A stretch of DNA of 64,000 bases, taken from the NCBI GenBank assembly GCA_002706685.1, contig PALV01000012.1, positions 32,577 to 96,576 on the forward strand, written 5' to 3'. The stretch is from Gammaproteobacteria bacterium (GTDB lineage Bacteria > Pseudomonadota > Gammaproteobacteria > Pseudomonadales > Pseudohongiellaceae). A model generated the notes under the pieces. The model saw only the letters and a program-made list of their open reading frames with translations, was not told the origin of the DNA and made no database searches. The stretch's first letter is position 1; each line of letters starts with the position of its first letter. Shown in pieces: positions 49,307 through 59,399 of the stretch. The position numbers and the translations under genes are program-made.

Positions 49307-50494
49307 TCAGAAGAACGCCTGGATGCCTGTCTGGGCACGGCCCAGGATCAGCGCATGGATATCCTGAGTACCTTCGTAGGTGTTGACTACCTCCAGATTC
49401 TGCATGTGGCGCATGACCGGATACTCATCAGAGATTCCGTTGCCGCCCAGCATGTCACGTGCGTCGCGTGCCACGTCCAGCGCCTTCAGACATGAATTGC
49501 GCTTGAGCAGAGAAATCAGCGGAATACCCAGTTTGCCTTCGTCCTTCAGACGAGTGGCCTGCAGGCAGCCCAGCAGCGCCAGCGAAATCTCTGTCTGCAT
49601 TACAGCCAGCTTTTTCTGGATCAGCTGATTGGCAGCCAATGGACGACCGAACTGCTTGCGATCCATGACGTAGTCATGAGCCGCGTGCCAGCAGGTCTCT
49701 GCAGCACCCAGAGCGCCCCAGGCAATACCCAGACGCGCAGAGTTCAGACAGCTGAACGGACCTTTCAGGCCTTCAACGTGAGGCAGCATGTTCTCTTCCG
49801 GCACAAACACTTCGTCCATGACGATTTCACCGGTGATGGACGCACGCAGCGCCAGCTTGCCTTCAATCTTGGGTGCCGACAGGCCGGCCATGCCCTTGTC
49901 CAGGATGAAACCCTTGATCACGCCATCATCATTCTTGGCCCAGACGATGAACACATCGGCGATGGGTGAGTTGGAAATCCAGTTTTTGGCGCCACTGAGT
50001 TTGTAGCCACCCTCAACTGTGCGGGCGCGAGTCACCATGCCACCCGGATCAGATCCGTGGTCCGGCTCGGTCAGACCAAAACAGCCAATGTATTCGCCGC
50101 TGGCCAGCTTGGGCAGATACTTCTGCTTCTGCTCTTCGCTGCCGAAAGCGTGGATCGGGTGCATGACCAGCGAGGACTGTACGCTGAACATTGAGCGGTA
50201 GCCGGAATCGACGCGCTCCACTTCACGAGCCACCAGACCGTAACTTACGTAGTTGGTGCCGGTGCAGCCGTAGCCGTCCAGTGCCGGACCCAGCAGGCCT
50301 AGTGCGCCCATCTCGCGGAAAATTTCAGGATCAGTCTGCTCGTTACGATACGCGTCACGCACCCTCGGCAGCAGTTTTTCCTGGCAGTACTGACGCGCCG
50401 TGTCACGAATCATGCGCTCTTCTTCGGTCAGCATCTGTTCCATCAAAAACGGATCTTTCCAGTCAAACGGTGCGTTGTCTGATTTTGCAGACAT
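49307..50494 (-). CDS. gcdH: Glutaryl-CoA dehydrogenase
   Basis: 395 aa, the GcdH length. Acyl-CoA dehydrogenase fold with [15 protein letters not shown] and [14 protein letters not shown]. The C-terminal [20 protein letters not shown] matches glutaryl-CoA dehydrogenases and contains the catalytic Glu. It oxidatively decarboxylates glutaryl-CoA to crotonyl-CoA in lysine and tryptophan breakdown with FAD, passing electrons to ETF. Cytoplasmic. It is transcribed alone here; no CoA-transferase gene is next to it. Confidence 0.9.
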   Translation of the reverse strand: MSAKSDNAPFDWKDPFLMEQMLTEEERMIRDTARQYCQEKLLPRVRDAYRNEQTDPEIFREMGALGLLGPALDGYGCTGTNYVSYGLVAREVERVDSGYRSMFSVQSSLVMHPIHAFGSEEQKQKYLPKLASGEYIGCFGLTEPDHGSDPGGMVTRARTVEGGYKLSGAKNWISNSPIADVFIVWAKNDDGVIKGFILDKGMAGLSAPKIEGKLALRASITGEIVMDEVFVPEENMLPHVEGLKGPFSCLNSARLGIAWGALGAAETCWHAAHDYVMDRKQFGRPLAANQLIQKKLAVMQTEISLALLGCLQATRLKDEGKLGIPLISLLKRNSCLKALDVARDARDMLGGNGISDEYPVMRHMQNLEVVNTYEGTQDIHALILGRAQTGIQAFF

Positions 50495-50629
50495 ATTCTA
50501 CTCCTGATTCAGCTAGCTAAATGGGTGTCTTTTATCGAGCAAAGGATCGGTATTTTATCAGCAAGGCGTAGTGGGCAAAAGGATAAATATCACAGCCATG
50601 CTTTAATCAGGCTGCTACAATAAGCGGTT

Positions 50630-52846
50630 ATGGACGTATCTCACTTACTAGATTCCCTGAACGACGAGCAACGCCGGGCTGTCTCCGCGCCCCCTGGTAG
50701 TATGCTGGTACTGGCTGGCGCCGGCAGCGGCAAGACCCGCGTGCTGGTCCATCGCATCGCCTGGCTGATGCAGGTGGAGGGCGTATCGCCCTTTGGCATT
50801 CTGGCCGTGACATTTACCAACAAGGCCGCCCGCGAAATGCGCAGCCGTATCGAAGAGCTGTTGGAGCGCCCGATCGGCGGTATGTGGGTCGGCACTTTCC
50901 ATGGCCTGGCGCACCGGCTGCTGCGCCAACACTGGCGTGAAGCCAATCTGCCTGAGAACTTCCAGATCCTGGACAGTGATGACCAGCTTCGGCTGATCAA
51001 GCGTCTGAGCAAGGCGCTGGGCATTAACGAGGACAAATGGCCCCCACGCCAGGTGCAGTGGTACATCAACGCACAAAAAGACGAAGGTCTGCGCGCCGCC
51101 AACATAGAGCACTACGGTGACGAGTTCACCCGCACCATGCTCACGGTCTATACCGCCTATGAAGAGGCCTGTCAGCGCGGCGGCATGGTGGACTTTGCTG
51201 AAATCCTGCTGCGCGCCCACGAGCTGTGGCTGAACAATCCCGGCCTGCTGGACCACTATCAGCGCCGCTTCAGCCATATCCTGGTCGATGAGTTCCAGGA
51301 CACTAACGCTGTGCAGTACGCCTGGCTGCGCGTGCTGGCCGGCGGCAACAATCACCTGATGGTGGTTGGCGACGATGATCAGTCGATTTACGGCTGGCGC
51401 GGTGCCCGCATCGAAAACATCCAGCAGTTCAACAAGGATTTTACCGGCGCTGACATCATCCGGCTGGAGCGCAACTACCGCTCGACTTCCACCATCCTCA
51501 AGGCAGCCAACCACCTGATTGCCAACAACCAAGGCCGGCTGGGCAAAGAGTTGTGGACGGAGGACCGCGAAGGCGAAGCCATTTCGCTTTACGAGGCGTT
51601 CAACGAGCAGGACGAAGCCAGATTCATTGTGGATCGGCTGCAGGATTGGCTGAACACCGGACATCGCCTCAGTGATGCAGCAGTCCTGTACCGCTCCAAC
51701 GCCCAGTCCCGCGAGCTTGAAGAAGCGCTGCTGCGCGTGTCCATGCCCTATCGTATCTATGGCGGCCAGCGCTTTTACGACCGGCTGGAAATCCGCAATG
51801 CACTGGCCTATCTGCGCCTGACCGTTAATCGCCACGACGATACTGCCATGGAGCGTGTCATCAATGTGCCGACGCGCGGCATTGGTGCGCGTACGCTGGA
51901 CAGCCTGCGGGAACTGGCGCGCAATGACGGGTCGTCCCTCTGGCAGGCCTGTCAGCGCAGTCTCGACCATAAACTGTTGCCCGCTCGCGCCGCTGCCGCC
52001 GTGCAGGCATTCATGCGTTTGATTGATGACATGGATGAAAACTGTCATCCGCTGGAGCTGGGGGAAAAAGTCGCTCATGTCATCAAGCAGAGCGGCCTGA
52101 TTGAACATCACCAGAAAGAAGGCGGTGACAAAGCCCAGGGTCGACTGGAAAACCTGGACGAACTGATCAGTGCCACACGCAGCTTTGCCGAAGACTGGCA
52201 GGCGCAAAGTTCCGGTCTCGACGAGAGTGATGACCCACTGGCGCTGACCAGCGACGTACTTGCCTCGTTCCTGGATCAGGCGGCGCTGGACGCTGGCGAA
52301 GCGCAGGCTTCAGAATCAGACGATGCCGTGCAGATGATGACTCTGCACAGCGCCAAAGGCCTGGAGTTCCCGCTGGTGTTTCTCGCCGGTATGGAAGAAG
52401 GCCTGTTCCCGCACAAAATGTCGATGGAAAACCTTACCGGCGTGGAGGAAGAACGCCGGCTCTGCTACGTCGGCATCACCCGCGCCATGGAAAAGCTGTA
52501 TCTGACCTGCGCTGAATCGCGGCGAATGCACGGTGATGTCAACATCTGCCGGCCATCCCGGTTTATCCGCGAATTACCTCAAGAGTTGATTGAGCCGGTG
52601 CGCATGAAAACCACCATTCAGCGCCCGGCTGTCGCGCCAAGGGCCTCGTCGAGCAGCCTTTACGGCGGTGCTGCGGTGCCTCAGACCAACATCACCCTGG
52701 GCCAGCGTGTGCGTCACGGCAAGTTTGGCGAAGGCGTAGTCCTGAATTACGAGGGCAGTGGCAATAATGCGCGCGTCCAGGTGAATTTCACCGAAGTAGG
52801 CAGCAAGTGGCTGGTACTTGCCTACGCGCGTCTTGAACCTATTTGA
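50630..52846 (+). CDS. uvrD: DNA helicase II
   Basis: 738 aa; E. coli UvrD is 720 aa. N-terminus MDVSHLLDSLNDEQRRAV is close to UvrD. Walker A LAGAGSGKTR (29-38), VDEFQDTN as motif II, GDDDQSIYGWRGA as motif III, and VEEERRLCYVGITRAMEKLYL near the C-terminus. The C-terminal KFGEGVVLNYEG tail is the RNA-polymerase-binding Tudor-like part. It works in nucleotide excision and mismatch repair. Confidence 0.95.
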   Translation: MDVSHLLDSLNDEQRRAVSAPPGSMLVLAGAGSGKTRVLVHRIAWLMQVEGVSPFGILAVTFTNKAAREMRSRIEELLERPIGGMWVGTFHGLAHRLLRQHWREANLPENFQILDSDDQLRLIKRLSKALGINEDKWPPRQVQWYINAQKDEGLRAANIEHYGDEFTRTMLTVYTAYEEACQRGGMVDFAEILLRAHELWLNNPGLLDHYQRRFSHILVDEFQDTNAVQYAWLRVLAGGNNHLMVVGDDDQSIYGWRGARIENIQQFNKDFTGADIIRLERNYRSTSTILKAANHLIANNQGRLGKELWTEDREGEAISLYEAFNEQDEARFIVDRLQDWLNTGHRLSDAAVLYRSNAQSRELEEALLRVSMPYRIYGGQRFYDRLEIRNALAYLRLTVNRHDDTAMERVINVPTRGIGARTLDSLRELARNDGSSLWQACQRSLDHKLLPARAAAAVQAFMRLIDDMDENCHPLELGEKVAHVIKQSGLIEHHQKEGGDKAQGRLENLDELISATRSFAEDWQAQSSGLDESDDPLALTSDVLASFLDQAALDAGEAQASESDDAVQMMTLHSAKGLEFPLVFLAGMEEGLFPHKMSMENLTGVEEERRLCYVGITRAMEKLYLTCAESRRMHGDVNICRPSRFIRELPQELIEPVRMKTTIQRPAVAPRASSSSLYGGAAVPQTNITLGQRVRHGKFGEGVVLNYEGSGNNARVQVNFTEVGSKWLVLAYARLEPI

Positions 52847-52960
52847 TGATGGCAAGGTATTCAGTTGCCTTAGTCTGGCAAAATGTTTGCTAGGGCAGTA
52901 GCTTACGCGCTATAAGAGTGGAACAAAAACAAGTGGGACAATAATAACGGGAGATCCTCA

Positions 52961-54304
52961 ATGTCCATGTTAAACGTGCTCGGTATCACAATCTTCGTCG
53001 CCCTGCTGTACGCCCTGTACAAACTGCGCCGACCCGATACCAGTCTTGCCAAACAGGTCTTCATTGCGCTTGCCATGGGTGTGGTGTTTGGTCTGTTCCT
53101 GCAGATCATTCATGGCGGCAATATCGATGAAATCCGCCCCACCCTCACCTGGACGGATCTGCCCGGCGATATATATGTCGCATTGCTGCGCATGATCATC
53201 ATCCCGCTGGTGCTTGTCACCATGATTGCGGCGGTGGTGCGTCTGCATGAGGTAGCCGCACTGGGCAAGATTGGTGGTTCCGTCATTGGTATCCTGGTGT
53301 TCACCACGATGATTGCCGCGATTGTCGGTATCGTCGTCACCAACCTGTTCGGACTGACCGCCGAGGGCATGGTCGGTGGTGCGCGCGAGGCGGCGCGGGT
53401 GGAATTCCTGGAGTCACGGGCCCCCATGGTGGAAGGCCTGACTTTCGCCCAGGTCATCGTCAATTTCATCCCTACCAACATCTTCCGTGACCTGACCGAA
53501 GCACGCAGTACATCCATTATTGCCGTCGTCATCTTCGGTATGCTGTTTGGTCTGGCGGCACTGCTGGTCAGCCGCGAGAAGCCCGAATACAGCGATCGCA
53601 TCAAGGGTGGTACTGAAACCATTCAGGCCATCGTGATGCGTCTGGTGAAGATGATCATGGGTCTGACACCTTACGGCATCCTGTCGCTGGTGACCTATGT
53701 GGTAGCGGGCTCCAATGGCAGCGACATCCTGAATCTGATTGGTTTTGTTGTGGCGTCTTACGTTGCCCTGGCTATCATGTTCGGCGTGCACGGCCTGCTG
53801 CTCAGCCTCACCGGCAATAACCCGGCCGAGTTCTACCGCAAGATCTGGCCAGTGCTGACCTTTGCATTCGCCACGCGCAGTTCAGCGGCTACCATTCCGT
53901 TGAATATCCGCACGCAGGTAGATGAGCTGAAGGTACCGCCGTCGATCGCCAGTCTGTCCGCATCGTTTGGCGCGACCATTGGCCAGAATGGCTGTGCCGG
54001 CATCTACCCGGCCATGCTTGCTGTGATGGCCGCTCCGACGGTAGGCATCAACCCGATGGACATTGGCTTCATTCTGTCACTGATCGGCATTATCACTATC
54101 AGTTCGTTCGGTGTCGCCGGAGTTGGTGGCGGTGCAACATTTGCTGCACTGATCGTGTTGCCAGCCATGGGGCTGCCGGTTGAGCTGGCCGCACTGCTGA
54201 TTTCAATTGAACCGCTGATAGACATGGGCCGCACCGCACTGAATGTCAGTGGCGCCATGACCAGCGGTAAAATCACCAGCACGTTTATCAAAGAAGGCGT
54301 GTAA
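52961..54304 (+). CDS. tcyP: L-cystine:cation symporter TcyP
   Basis: 447 aa. Dicarboxylate/amino-acid:cation symporter family. It closely follows the YdjN/TcyP pattern: FATRSSAATIPLN, GQNGCAGIYPAMLAVM, VAGVGGGATFAALI, and EPLIDMGRTALNVSG at the end, where most relatives differ. Eight membrane helices and two re-entrant loops are expected. It imports L-cystine, and in E. coli its loss affects peroxide and disulfide stress. A terminator follows at once. Confidence 0.88.
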   Translation: MSMLNVLGITIFVALLYALYKLRRPDTSLAKQVFIALAMGVVFGLFLQIIHGGNIDEIRPTLTWTDLPGDIYVALLRMIIIPLVLVTMIAAVVRLHEVAALGKIGGSVIGILVFTTMIAAIVGIVVTNLFGLTAEGMVGGAREAARVEFLESRAPMVEGLTFAQVIVNFIPTNIFRDLTEARSTSIIAVVIFGMLFGLAALLVSREKPEYSDRIKGGTETIQAIVMRLVKMIMGLTPYGILSLVTYVVAGSNGSDILNLIGFVVASYVALAIMFGVHGLLLSLTGNNPAEFYRKIWPVLTFAFATRSSAATIPLNIRTQVDELKVPPSIASLSASFGATIGQNGCAGIYPAMLAVMAAPTVGINPMDIGFILSLIGIITISSFGVAGVGGGATFAALIVLPAMGLPVELAALLISIEPLIDMGRTALNVSGAMTSGKITSTFIKEGV

Positions 54305-54310
54305 AGCGTG

Positions 54311-54345
54311 TAAAGGACCCAAAGGCCCTTTGGGTCCTTTATATT
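54311..54345. terminator. Bidirectional terminator between tcyP and yciA
   Basis: 15-bp perfect palindrome arms 54311-54325 and 54327-54341 around a single central base, followed by an AT-rich TATTTTA. The yciA stop codon is at 54346-54348 on the other strand, so it serves both genes. Confidence 0.75.
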
Positions 54346-54759
54346 TTATGCCGGCGGCGTAATGCGGCGGGTGCGGCCGTTGTCATCGATGGCCACAAAA
54401 ATGAACAATCCCTCGGCCACCTTGCGCTGTGCTTCCTGAGTCAGCGAGTTCGATATCCACACTTCAATGTTGATGTGCATCGAGCTGCGGCCAATCTCCA
54501 GCACCTCGGCATAACAGCTGACCACCGAGCCGACGCTGACAGGCGCCAGAAACTCCACATTTTTGATCGCAACCGTGGCAGATCGGCCACGGGTCACCTG
54601 TTTGGTGGCGATGCCCGCTGCAAGGTCCATCTGCGAGACCAGCCAGCCACCGAATATGTCGCCATTGGCGTTGGTATCCCTGGGCATGGCCAGGGTCTGC
54701 AGGGCAAGTTCCCCTGCCGGAACGGGATCTTTATCCATATCGTCGTCGATCAGGCCCAC
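54346..54759 (-). CDS. yciA: Acyl-CoA thioesterase YciA
   Basis: 137 aa. GTG start with AGGAG six bases upstream. Hot-dog fold: MPRDTNANGDIFGGWLVSQMDLAAG holds the catalytic Asp of the YciA class. The rest, FLAPVSVGSVVSCYAEVLEIGRSSM, is typical. It hydrolyses a broad range of acyl-CoA esters. The upstream small membrane protein gene is on the same strand, 25 bp away. Confidence 0.9.
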   Translation of the reverse strand: MGLIDDDMDKDPVPAGELALQTLAMPRDTNANGDIFGGWLVSQMDLAAGIATKQVTRGRSATVAIKNVEFLAPVSVGSVVSCYAEVLEIGRSSMHINIEVWISNSLTQEAQRKVAEGLFIFVAIDDNGRTRRITPPA

Positions 54760-54784
54760 GTTGTACTCCTGTTATTGGTTTTGT

Positions 54785-55150
54785 TCAGGGACCTCTAAAC
54801 CAGGCCATCAGCAGCTGAAAACTGACTACCAGCAAGGCCAGACTGACTATTAGCATGAACCAGGCAAGCAAATGAAAAAGGAACCTGGCCAGTTTGCGGC
54901 GTATTTTGCCTGTCCAGCCCAGATTTTGATAGTCATTCCGGGGAACATTGGTAAATACCGTTATCGTTGAGGCGCAGAGCAGCAGCCAGAGTGTCAGGAC
55001 AATGATGGGTATCAGCCACTGATCCTGCACCGGCATCGGAGCCCATACCAGCACCCAGGCGCATACTGCCAACATCGCGGCCAGCGCCACAAAGGCGGGG
55101 CCTTTAAACCAGCGACTGCGCTCTACGATCCTTTCAAACAGTACCAGCAT
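54785..55150 (-). CDS. Small membrane protein of unknown function
   Basis: 121 aa. Three hydrophobic segments (about 18-38, 45-66, 90-115) separated by a basic loop (GWTGKIRRKLARF). No family recognised. Probably co-transcribed with yciA. Its start lies just inside the longest frame of the divergent gene, though that gene probably starts at 55212. Confidence 0.55.
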   Translation of the reverse strand: MLVLFERIVERSRWFKGPAFVALAAMLAVCAWVLVWAPMPVQDQWLIPIIVLTLWLLLCASTITVFTNVPRNDYQNLGWTGKIRRKLARFLFHLLAWFMLIVSLALLVVSFQLLMAWFRGP

Positions 55151-55211
55151 GGTAGCTCACGCGTTACAATGGCGTTTTTGTTCAGACATATTTCAGGTAC
55201 CAGGGCATAAC

Positions 55212-55703
55212 ATGAGCCAGACACAACAGCTCCCGGTAATCGCAGGTTATAACGATAACAATGACCCTGTTGTGGAACAGGTCTCAGCTATTGCTGTCGA
55301 AGGACACCCCGATCAGTTCCGGCTGGAGAAATCGCCTGTTTTCGTTCGCGGACTCGCTTCCGGTGATCTAATCCGTTATCCGGCCGATAACACAGGTGGA
55401 TACGAATTACTTGAACACAGCGGTAATCTGAGTATCCGTGTTTTCAGTAAGCATAACATAGCGGAGCTGGATCAGGCCCTGACACCTGATATCGAGCTCA
55501 TCGATGGTACCCGCGATGTCTGCAGTCCGGGTGTGCTGATTTACAGTGTGCATGTATCGATTGGCTTCAAGAAGATTGAAGAAGTCATTACCGCCGTGCT
55601 GAAGCGCTTTCCGGAAAGTGTCTGGTACTATGGCAATGTTTACGACCCTGAGGATGGCCAGACGCCACTGAACTGGTGGCAGGATCTCGCCAGCTCGGTG
55701 TAG
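55212..55703 (+). CDS. DUF4265-like protein of unknown function
   Basis: 163 aa from ATG 55212; a longer frame from 55149 overlaps the divergent gene and is not preferred. Soluble, no signal peptide. FRLEKSPVFVRGLASGDLIRY near 38-58 and FSIGFKKIEEVI-like IGFKKIEEVITAVLKRFPES suggest the DUF4265 family, which has no known function. yaaA follows 21 bp downstream, and the two may be one transcript. Confidence 0.6.
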   Translation: MSQTQQLPVIAGYNDNNDPVVEQVSAIAVEGHPDQFRLEKSPVFVRGLASGDLIRYPADNTGGYELLEHSGNLSIRVFSKHNIAELDQALTPDIELIDGTRDVCSPGVLIYSVHVSIGFKKIEEVITAVLKRFPESVWYYGNVYDPEDGQTPLNWWQDLASSV

Positions 55704-55724
55704 TGGTCGCAATAGAGGCTTTAT

Positions 55725-56498
55725 ATGTTATTGGTTTTATCACCGGCAAAATCACTCGATTTTGAGTCAACGACTCCCAAACTGACGGTTACTCAACCCG
55801 AGTTTCTGGATGCGTCGGCCAAACTGGTGAAAACGCTGCGCAAATATTCACCTGAAGACCTGTCAAAATTGATGCACATCAGCCCGAAGCTGGGCGAACT
55901 TAATTTTCAGCGCAACCTGAACTGGCAGCTTCCGTTTAACGAAGAAAACGCACGACCTGCCATTTTTGCCTTCACGGGTGATGTGTACATCGGACTGGAC
56001 GTTCAGTCGCTCAACAAACGCGATCTGACATTCGCTCAGAATCATGTCCGTATCCTGTCAGGTCTTTACGGCCTGCTCCGGCCGCTTGATCTGATGCAGC
56101 CTTATCGTCTGGAAATGGGTACCGCGCTCAAGCATGGAAAATTCGAATCTCTGTATCAATTCTGGGGCGACACTCTGACAGAGCACCTGAACTCTCTTCT
56201 GGCAGAACAGAAAAACCCGTTCCTGCTTAATCTGGCCTCGAATGAATACTTTAAGTCGCTCAGCCCTAAAAAGCTGTGCGCCCCTGTTGTCAGCCCGGTT
56301 TTTAAAGATTACAAAAATGGTCAGTACAAAATAATCAGCTTTTACGCCAAGAAGGCTCGCGGCATGATGGCTTCATGGGTAATCAAAAATCGGGTACGGA
56401 GCAGGTCAGCGCTACTGGAATTTGATGTGGCAGGTTACCGATACAGTGAAAAGGACTCCAGTGAAAAATCACCCGTCTTTTTGAGAAAGCAGGCCTGA
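55725..56498 (+). CDS. yaaA: Peroxide stress protein YaaA
   Basis: 257 aa, family length. N-terminus MLLVLSPAKSLDFES, then SPKLGELNFQR and FTGDVYIGLD, and VSPVFKDYKNGQYKIISFYAKKARG, all diagnostic of DUF328. YaaA lowers free intracellular iron during peroxide stress and belongs to the E. coli OxyR regulon. I saw no clear OxyR dyad here. The response-regulator gene follows after one base. Confidence 0.93.
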   Translation: MLLVLSPAKSLDFESTTPKLTVTQPEFLDASAKLVKTLRKYSPEDLSKLMHISPKLGELNFQRNLNWQLPFNEENARPAIFAFTGDVYIGLDVQSLNKRDLTFAQNHVRILSGLYGLLRPLDLMQPYRLEMGTALKHGKFESLYQFWGDTLTEHLNSLLAEQKNPFLLNLASNEYFKSLSPKKLCAPVVSPVFKDYKNGQYKIISFYAKKARGMMASWVIKNRVRSRSALLEFDVAGYRYSEKDSSEKSPVFLRKQA

Positions 56499-56499
56499 T

Positions 56500-57333
56500 A
56501 TGAAGATCCGAATTCTGCTTTGCGACGACGCCAGTTTCATCCGCGACCTGATAAAGCGAACAATTCGCAAATATCTTCCGCAGTGCGAGGTCATGGAAGC
56601 CTCGGATGGTCGTAAAGCTCAGTCAATTCTGGCCAGACAAGCTGTCGACCTGATTCTCAGTGACTGGGAGATGCCAGGCATGAGCGGCGAGGAACTGTTG
56701 CTGTGGGTACGCGCCGAGGAGAAGCTGGCATCGATTCCTTTCATCATGATCACCAGCCTGGGTGGCAAAGACAATATCATGCGCGCTGTGCAGGCCGGTG
56801 TCTCAGACTATCTTGGCAAGCCCTTCACACCCGAAGAGCTGTTGCAGAAAGTCCGCAAGTCTTTGGTTCGCTCAGGCAAGCTGCCGAAACCAAACGCTGA
56901 ACCCACTCAAAGTGGTAAATCTGGCCCTTTTAGTTCCGTTGAGATTCTTAGCGGCAAGGACCCCTTGGCTGTAGGCTCAGCGGCAGCGCTGACCGCTGGC
57001 AAGCCTGAGAAGCCCCGCATCAAGGGCACCGGCATTATTCACTGGGGCGATCAGGAGTTACGCTGCATGATTAAGGCCATCAGTATTGACGAAGCACTGA
57101 TGGTAACCAAACGAGCCGATGCTCATCCGGGTGTGTTTGAGTCACTGACGCTTACACTGTCACCAGGAAACCAGGCGGCAGGCAGCATCACCGGGCTCAA
57201 TGCTTATGTTCACAGTTGCGCCGCGGTTGAAAAAAGGCAGGACTCGGAGTTTGTCAATCTGCTGGTCCGCTTTATTGACCCTGATAATCAACAGCGCAAA
57301 TTACTTGGTGAACTGATTGTCGACGGTCAGTGA
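56500..57333 (+). CDS. CheY-like response regulator with C-terminal domain
   Basis: 277 aa. Receiver domain 1-120 with Asp9/Asp10, phospho-acceptor Asp55 (LILSDWEMPG), Thr85/Ser86 and Lys107 (GKPFT). A Pro/Ser/Gly linker (about 123-160) leads to a strand-rich C-terminal domain of about 110 residues that may be PilZ-like, although I do not see a clear RxxxR c-di-GMP site. No DNA-binding domain is visible. The cognate kinase is not in the window. The 3' end overlaps the convergent gene by 33 bp. Confidence 0.78.
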   Translation: MKIRILLCDDASFIRDLIKRTIRKYLPQCEVMEASDGRKAQSILARQAVDLILSDWEMPGMSGEELLLWVRAEEKLASIPFIMITSLGGKDNIMRAVQAGVSDYLGKPFTPEELLQKVRKSLVRSGKLPKPNAEPTQSGKSGPFSSVEILSGKDPLAVGSAAALTAGKPEKPRIKGTGIIHWGDQELRCMIKAISIDEALMVTKRADAHPGVFESLTLTLSPGNQAAGSITGLNAYVHSCAAVEKRQDSEFVNLLVRFIDPDNQQRKLLGELIVDGQ

Positions 57334-58461
57334 TTTTTTGAACGGAAGATAAGTTTCAGCAGAGTCGATAAACTCCGTGACGTGGAGCGACTCTTGCTGA
57401 CAATAGTCGGCGATCGCGTGTCTGAATGCCGGGTCTTCTATCCAGTGATATGACAGTGTACGCACCGGTTCAAACCCACGGCGTAGTTTGTGCTCCCCCT
57501 GGGCTCCCGCATCGAAAAGTGTCATCCCCTTTTCAATACAGAACTCAATGCCCTGGTAATAACAGGTTTCGAAATGCAGATTGTGAAAATCTGCCTCACA
57601 CCCCCAATAGCGTCCAAACAGCGAGTGCTCATCGTAAAGGAATAGCGCGCCAGCGACGTATCGATCATGGTGCTTCACCATGATGAGCAGGACATTCTCG
57701 GGCATCTGACTTCCAAGACGAGAGAAGAAGTCGCGCGTCAGATAACCGTGCTGGCCCCGAATCTGGTAGGTATTTTGATAAAAGCGATAAAAAGTGTCCC
57801 AGGTTTGCTGATCAATATCGGCGCCGTGAATTCGGTGAAAACTCAAACCCTGATCATTGATGGACAGACGCTCTTTGCGCAGATTCTTTCGTTTGCGCGA
57901 ACTGAACTGGGCGAGAAAGTCATCAAATGAATCATAACCTCGATTATGCCAATGGTACTGGCAACCTTCACGCCGGATAAGGCCAGTCTGATCAAGCCCA
58001 TCAGCATCATCAGGGTGTGGAAACAACAGATGCCAGGAACTGAACTCGCCTTGCTGTGTATACCCTCTTATCGTATCCACAAGCAACGGCAATACTTTGC
58101 TTTGTACTTGTGCATCCTTCACCAGCAGGCGTGAGCCCTGGCTGGGTGTGAACGGGATTGCGGTCAACAGTTTTGGGTAGTATGGCTTGCCGTAACGACG
58201 ATAGGCATCGGCCCAGGACCAGTCGAATACATATTCCCCGTAAGAGTGGTGCTTGACGTACAGTGGCATCGCTGCGATCAGTTCATCCTGATCGTGCACC
58301 GTGACATGATAGGGCTGCCAGCCAGTTGAGCGGGCCACTGAGTCACTTGCCTCCAGCGCCGCCAGAAATTCATGCCTCAAAAATGGGCCGGAACCAGCGG
58401 CCAAGGCATTCCATGATGCAGCGCTGATGTCCTGCATGCGCTGTCCCAGACGAACTCGCAC
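57301..58461 (-). CDS. GNAT/FemAB-like protein (DUF482 family)
   Basis: 386 aa. The N-terminal GPFLRHEFLAALE and VFDWSWADAYRRYGKPYYPKLL, and later FSSRKRKNLRKER, FETCYYQGIEFCIEKG and FDAGAQGEHKLRRGFEP, match the DUF482 family of GNAT-fold proteins sometimes called peptidogalycan biosynthesis proteins. A cytoplasmic acyl- or aminoacyltransfer role is likely by fold only; substrate unknown. Confidence 0.8.
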   Translation of the reverse strand: MRVRLGQRMQDISAASWNALAAGSGPFLRHEFLAALEASDSVARSTGWQPYHVTVHDQDELIAAMPLYVKHHSYGEYVFDWSWADAYRRYGKPYYPKLLTAIPFTPSQGSRLLVKDAQVQSKVLPLLVDTIRGYTQQGEFSSWHLLFPHPDDADGLDQTGLIRREGCQYHWHNRGYDSFDDFLAQFSSRKRKNLRKERLSINDQGLSFHRIHGADIDQQTWDTFYRFYQNTYQIRGQHGYLTRDFFSRLGSQMPENVLLIMVKHHDRYVAGALFLYDEHSLFGRYWGCEADFHNLHFETCYYQGIEFCIEKGMTLFDAGAQGEHKLRRGFEPVRTLSYHWIEDPAFRHAIADYCQQESLHVTEFIDSAETYLPFKKSLTVDNQFTK

Positions 58462-58520
58462 TGTCTTGGCAACCCCCTTCCTGCTATAGTTTCGAGCATC
58501 AGTGTAACAGGAAGGCAGCG

Positions 58521-59399
58521 GTGGAAGCCCAGAATCTGATCACAAAAATCAAGGATAGACGCGAATCTCTGCGCAAGTCAGAGCGCAAGGTGGCTGATTT
58601 TGTCGTGGACAATGCGGCAGCCGTGCTGACCATGCGCATCATGGATGTTGCCGCGCATGCTGAGGTCAGTGAGCCGACTGTCGTCCGTTTCTGTCGGGCG
58701 CTGGACTTTGACGGCTTCCAGTCTTTCAAGTTGCAACTGGCCCAGCATCTGGGCGCCAACAGCAGCTATTCGCAGTTCTCGGTTGACGATTCAGATACCG
58801 TCGCTGATCTGAGTCATAAAGTGTTCGATTCGACCATAGGGTCGCTGATCGCTGTCCGCGATGAACTCGATCCTGCGGCGCTGGAAGCCGCCATCGTTGC
58901 CATCAATCAGGCCAAGCGTGTCGAGTTTTATGGTTTCGGTGCATCCGGCTCGGTGGCATCTGACGCCCAGCACAAGTTTTTCCGCCTGCAGCTTTCCAGT
59001 GCGGCCTACACAGACCCTCATATTCAGCACATGTCTGCTCTGTCGTTAAGCGAAAGCGATGTGATTGTAGCGATATCGCAGTCTGGCCGAACCAGAGCCC
59101 TGATTCAGAGTGTTGAGCTGGCACTGGAAGCAGGTGCCACGGTCATCGGCCTGGCGCCCCAGGACACACCGTTAATCAAGCTGTGCACCATCCCGATTTT
59201 TGTGAACATGGAAGAAGACCTGCAGGTGTTCACACCGGTCTCTTCCCGGATAGCCCACCTGCTGGTGATTGATGTGCTGGCGATGGGTGTCGCCCGACTG
59301 CGCAAGGACCTGCTCAAGGACTACCTGAAACGCATCAACAAGAGCCTGAAGGCGCTGCGGACGCAAAAGCCGAATCCTGGCGGCCCTGAGCTGTTGTAA
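58521..59399 (+). CDS. hexR: HexR-type RpiR-family regulator
   Basis: 292 aa. GTG start with AGGAAGG upstream. N-terminal RpiR helix-turn-helix (about 1-75, VSEPTVVRFCRALDFDGF) and a SIS sugar-phosphate-binding domain (about 125-260, FYGFGASGSVASDAQHKFFR). It resembles HexR of Pseudomonas, which senses KDPG and controls glucose and central carbon genes. No target gene such as zwf or edd lies next to it, so the regulon role is inferred. Confidence 0.82.
   Translation: MEAQNLITKIKDRRESLRKSERKVADFVVDNAAAVLTMRIMDVAAHAEVSEPTVVRFCRALDFDGFQSFKLQLAQHLGANSSYSQFSVDDSDTVADLSHKVFDSTIGSLIAVRDELDPAALEAAIVAINQAKRVEFYGFGASGSVASDAQHKFFRLQLSSAAYTDPHIQHMSALSLSESDVIVAISQSGRTRALIQSVELALEAGATVIGLAPQDTPLIKLCTIPIFVNMEEDLQVFTPVSSRIAHLLVIDVLAMGVARLRKDLLKDYLKRINKSLKALRTQKPNPGGPELL

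Noticed and set aside
50648..52207. 519-codon open frame antisense to uvrD
   Set aside because: It lies wholly within uvrD, has low-complexity composition dictated by the opposite strand, no ribosome site and no recognisable domain.
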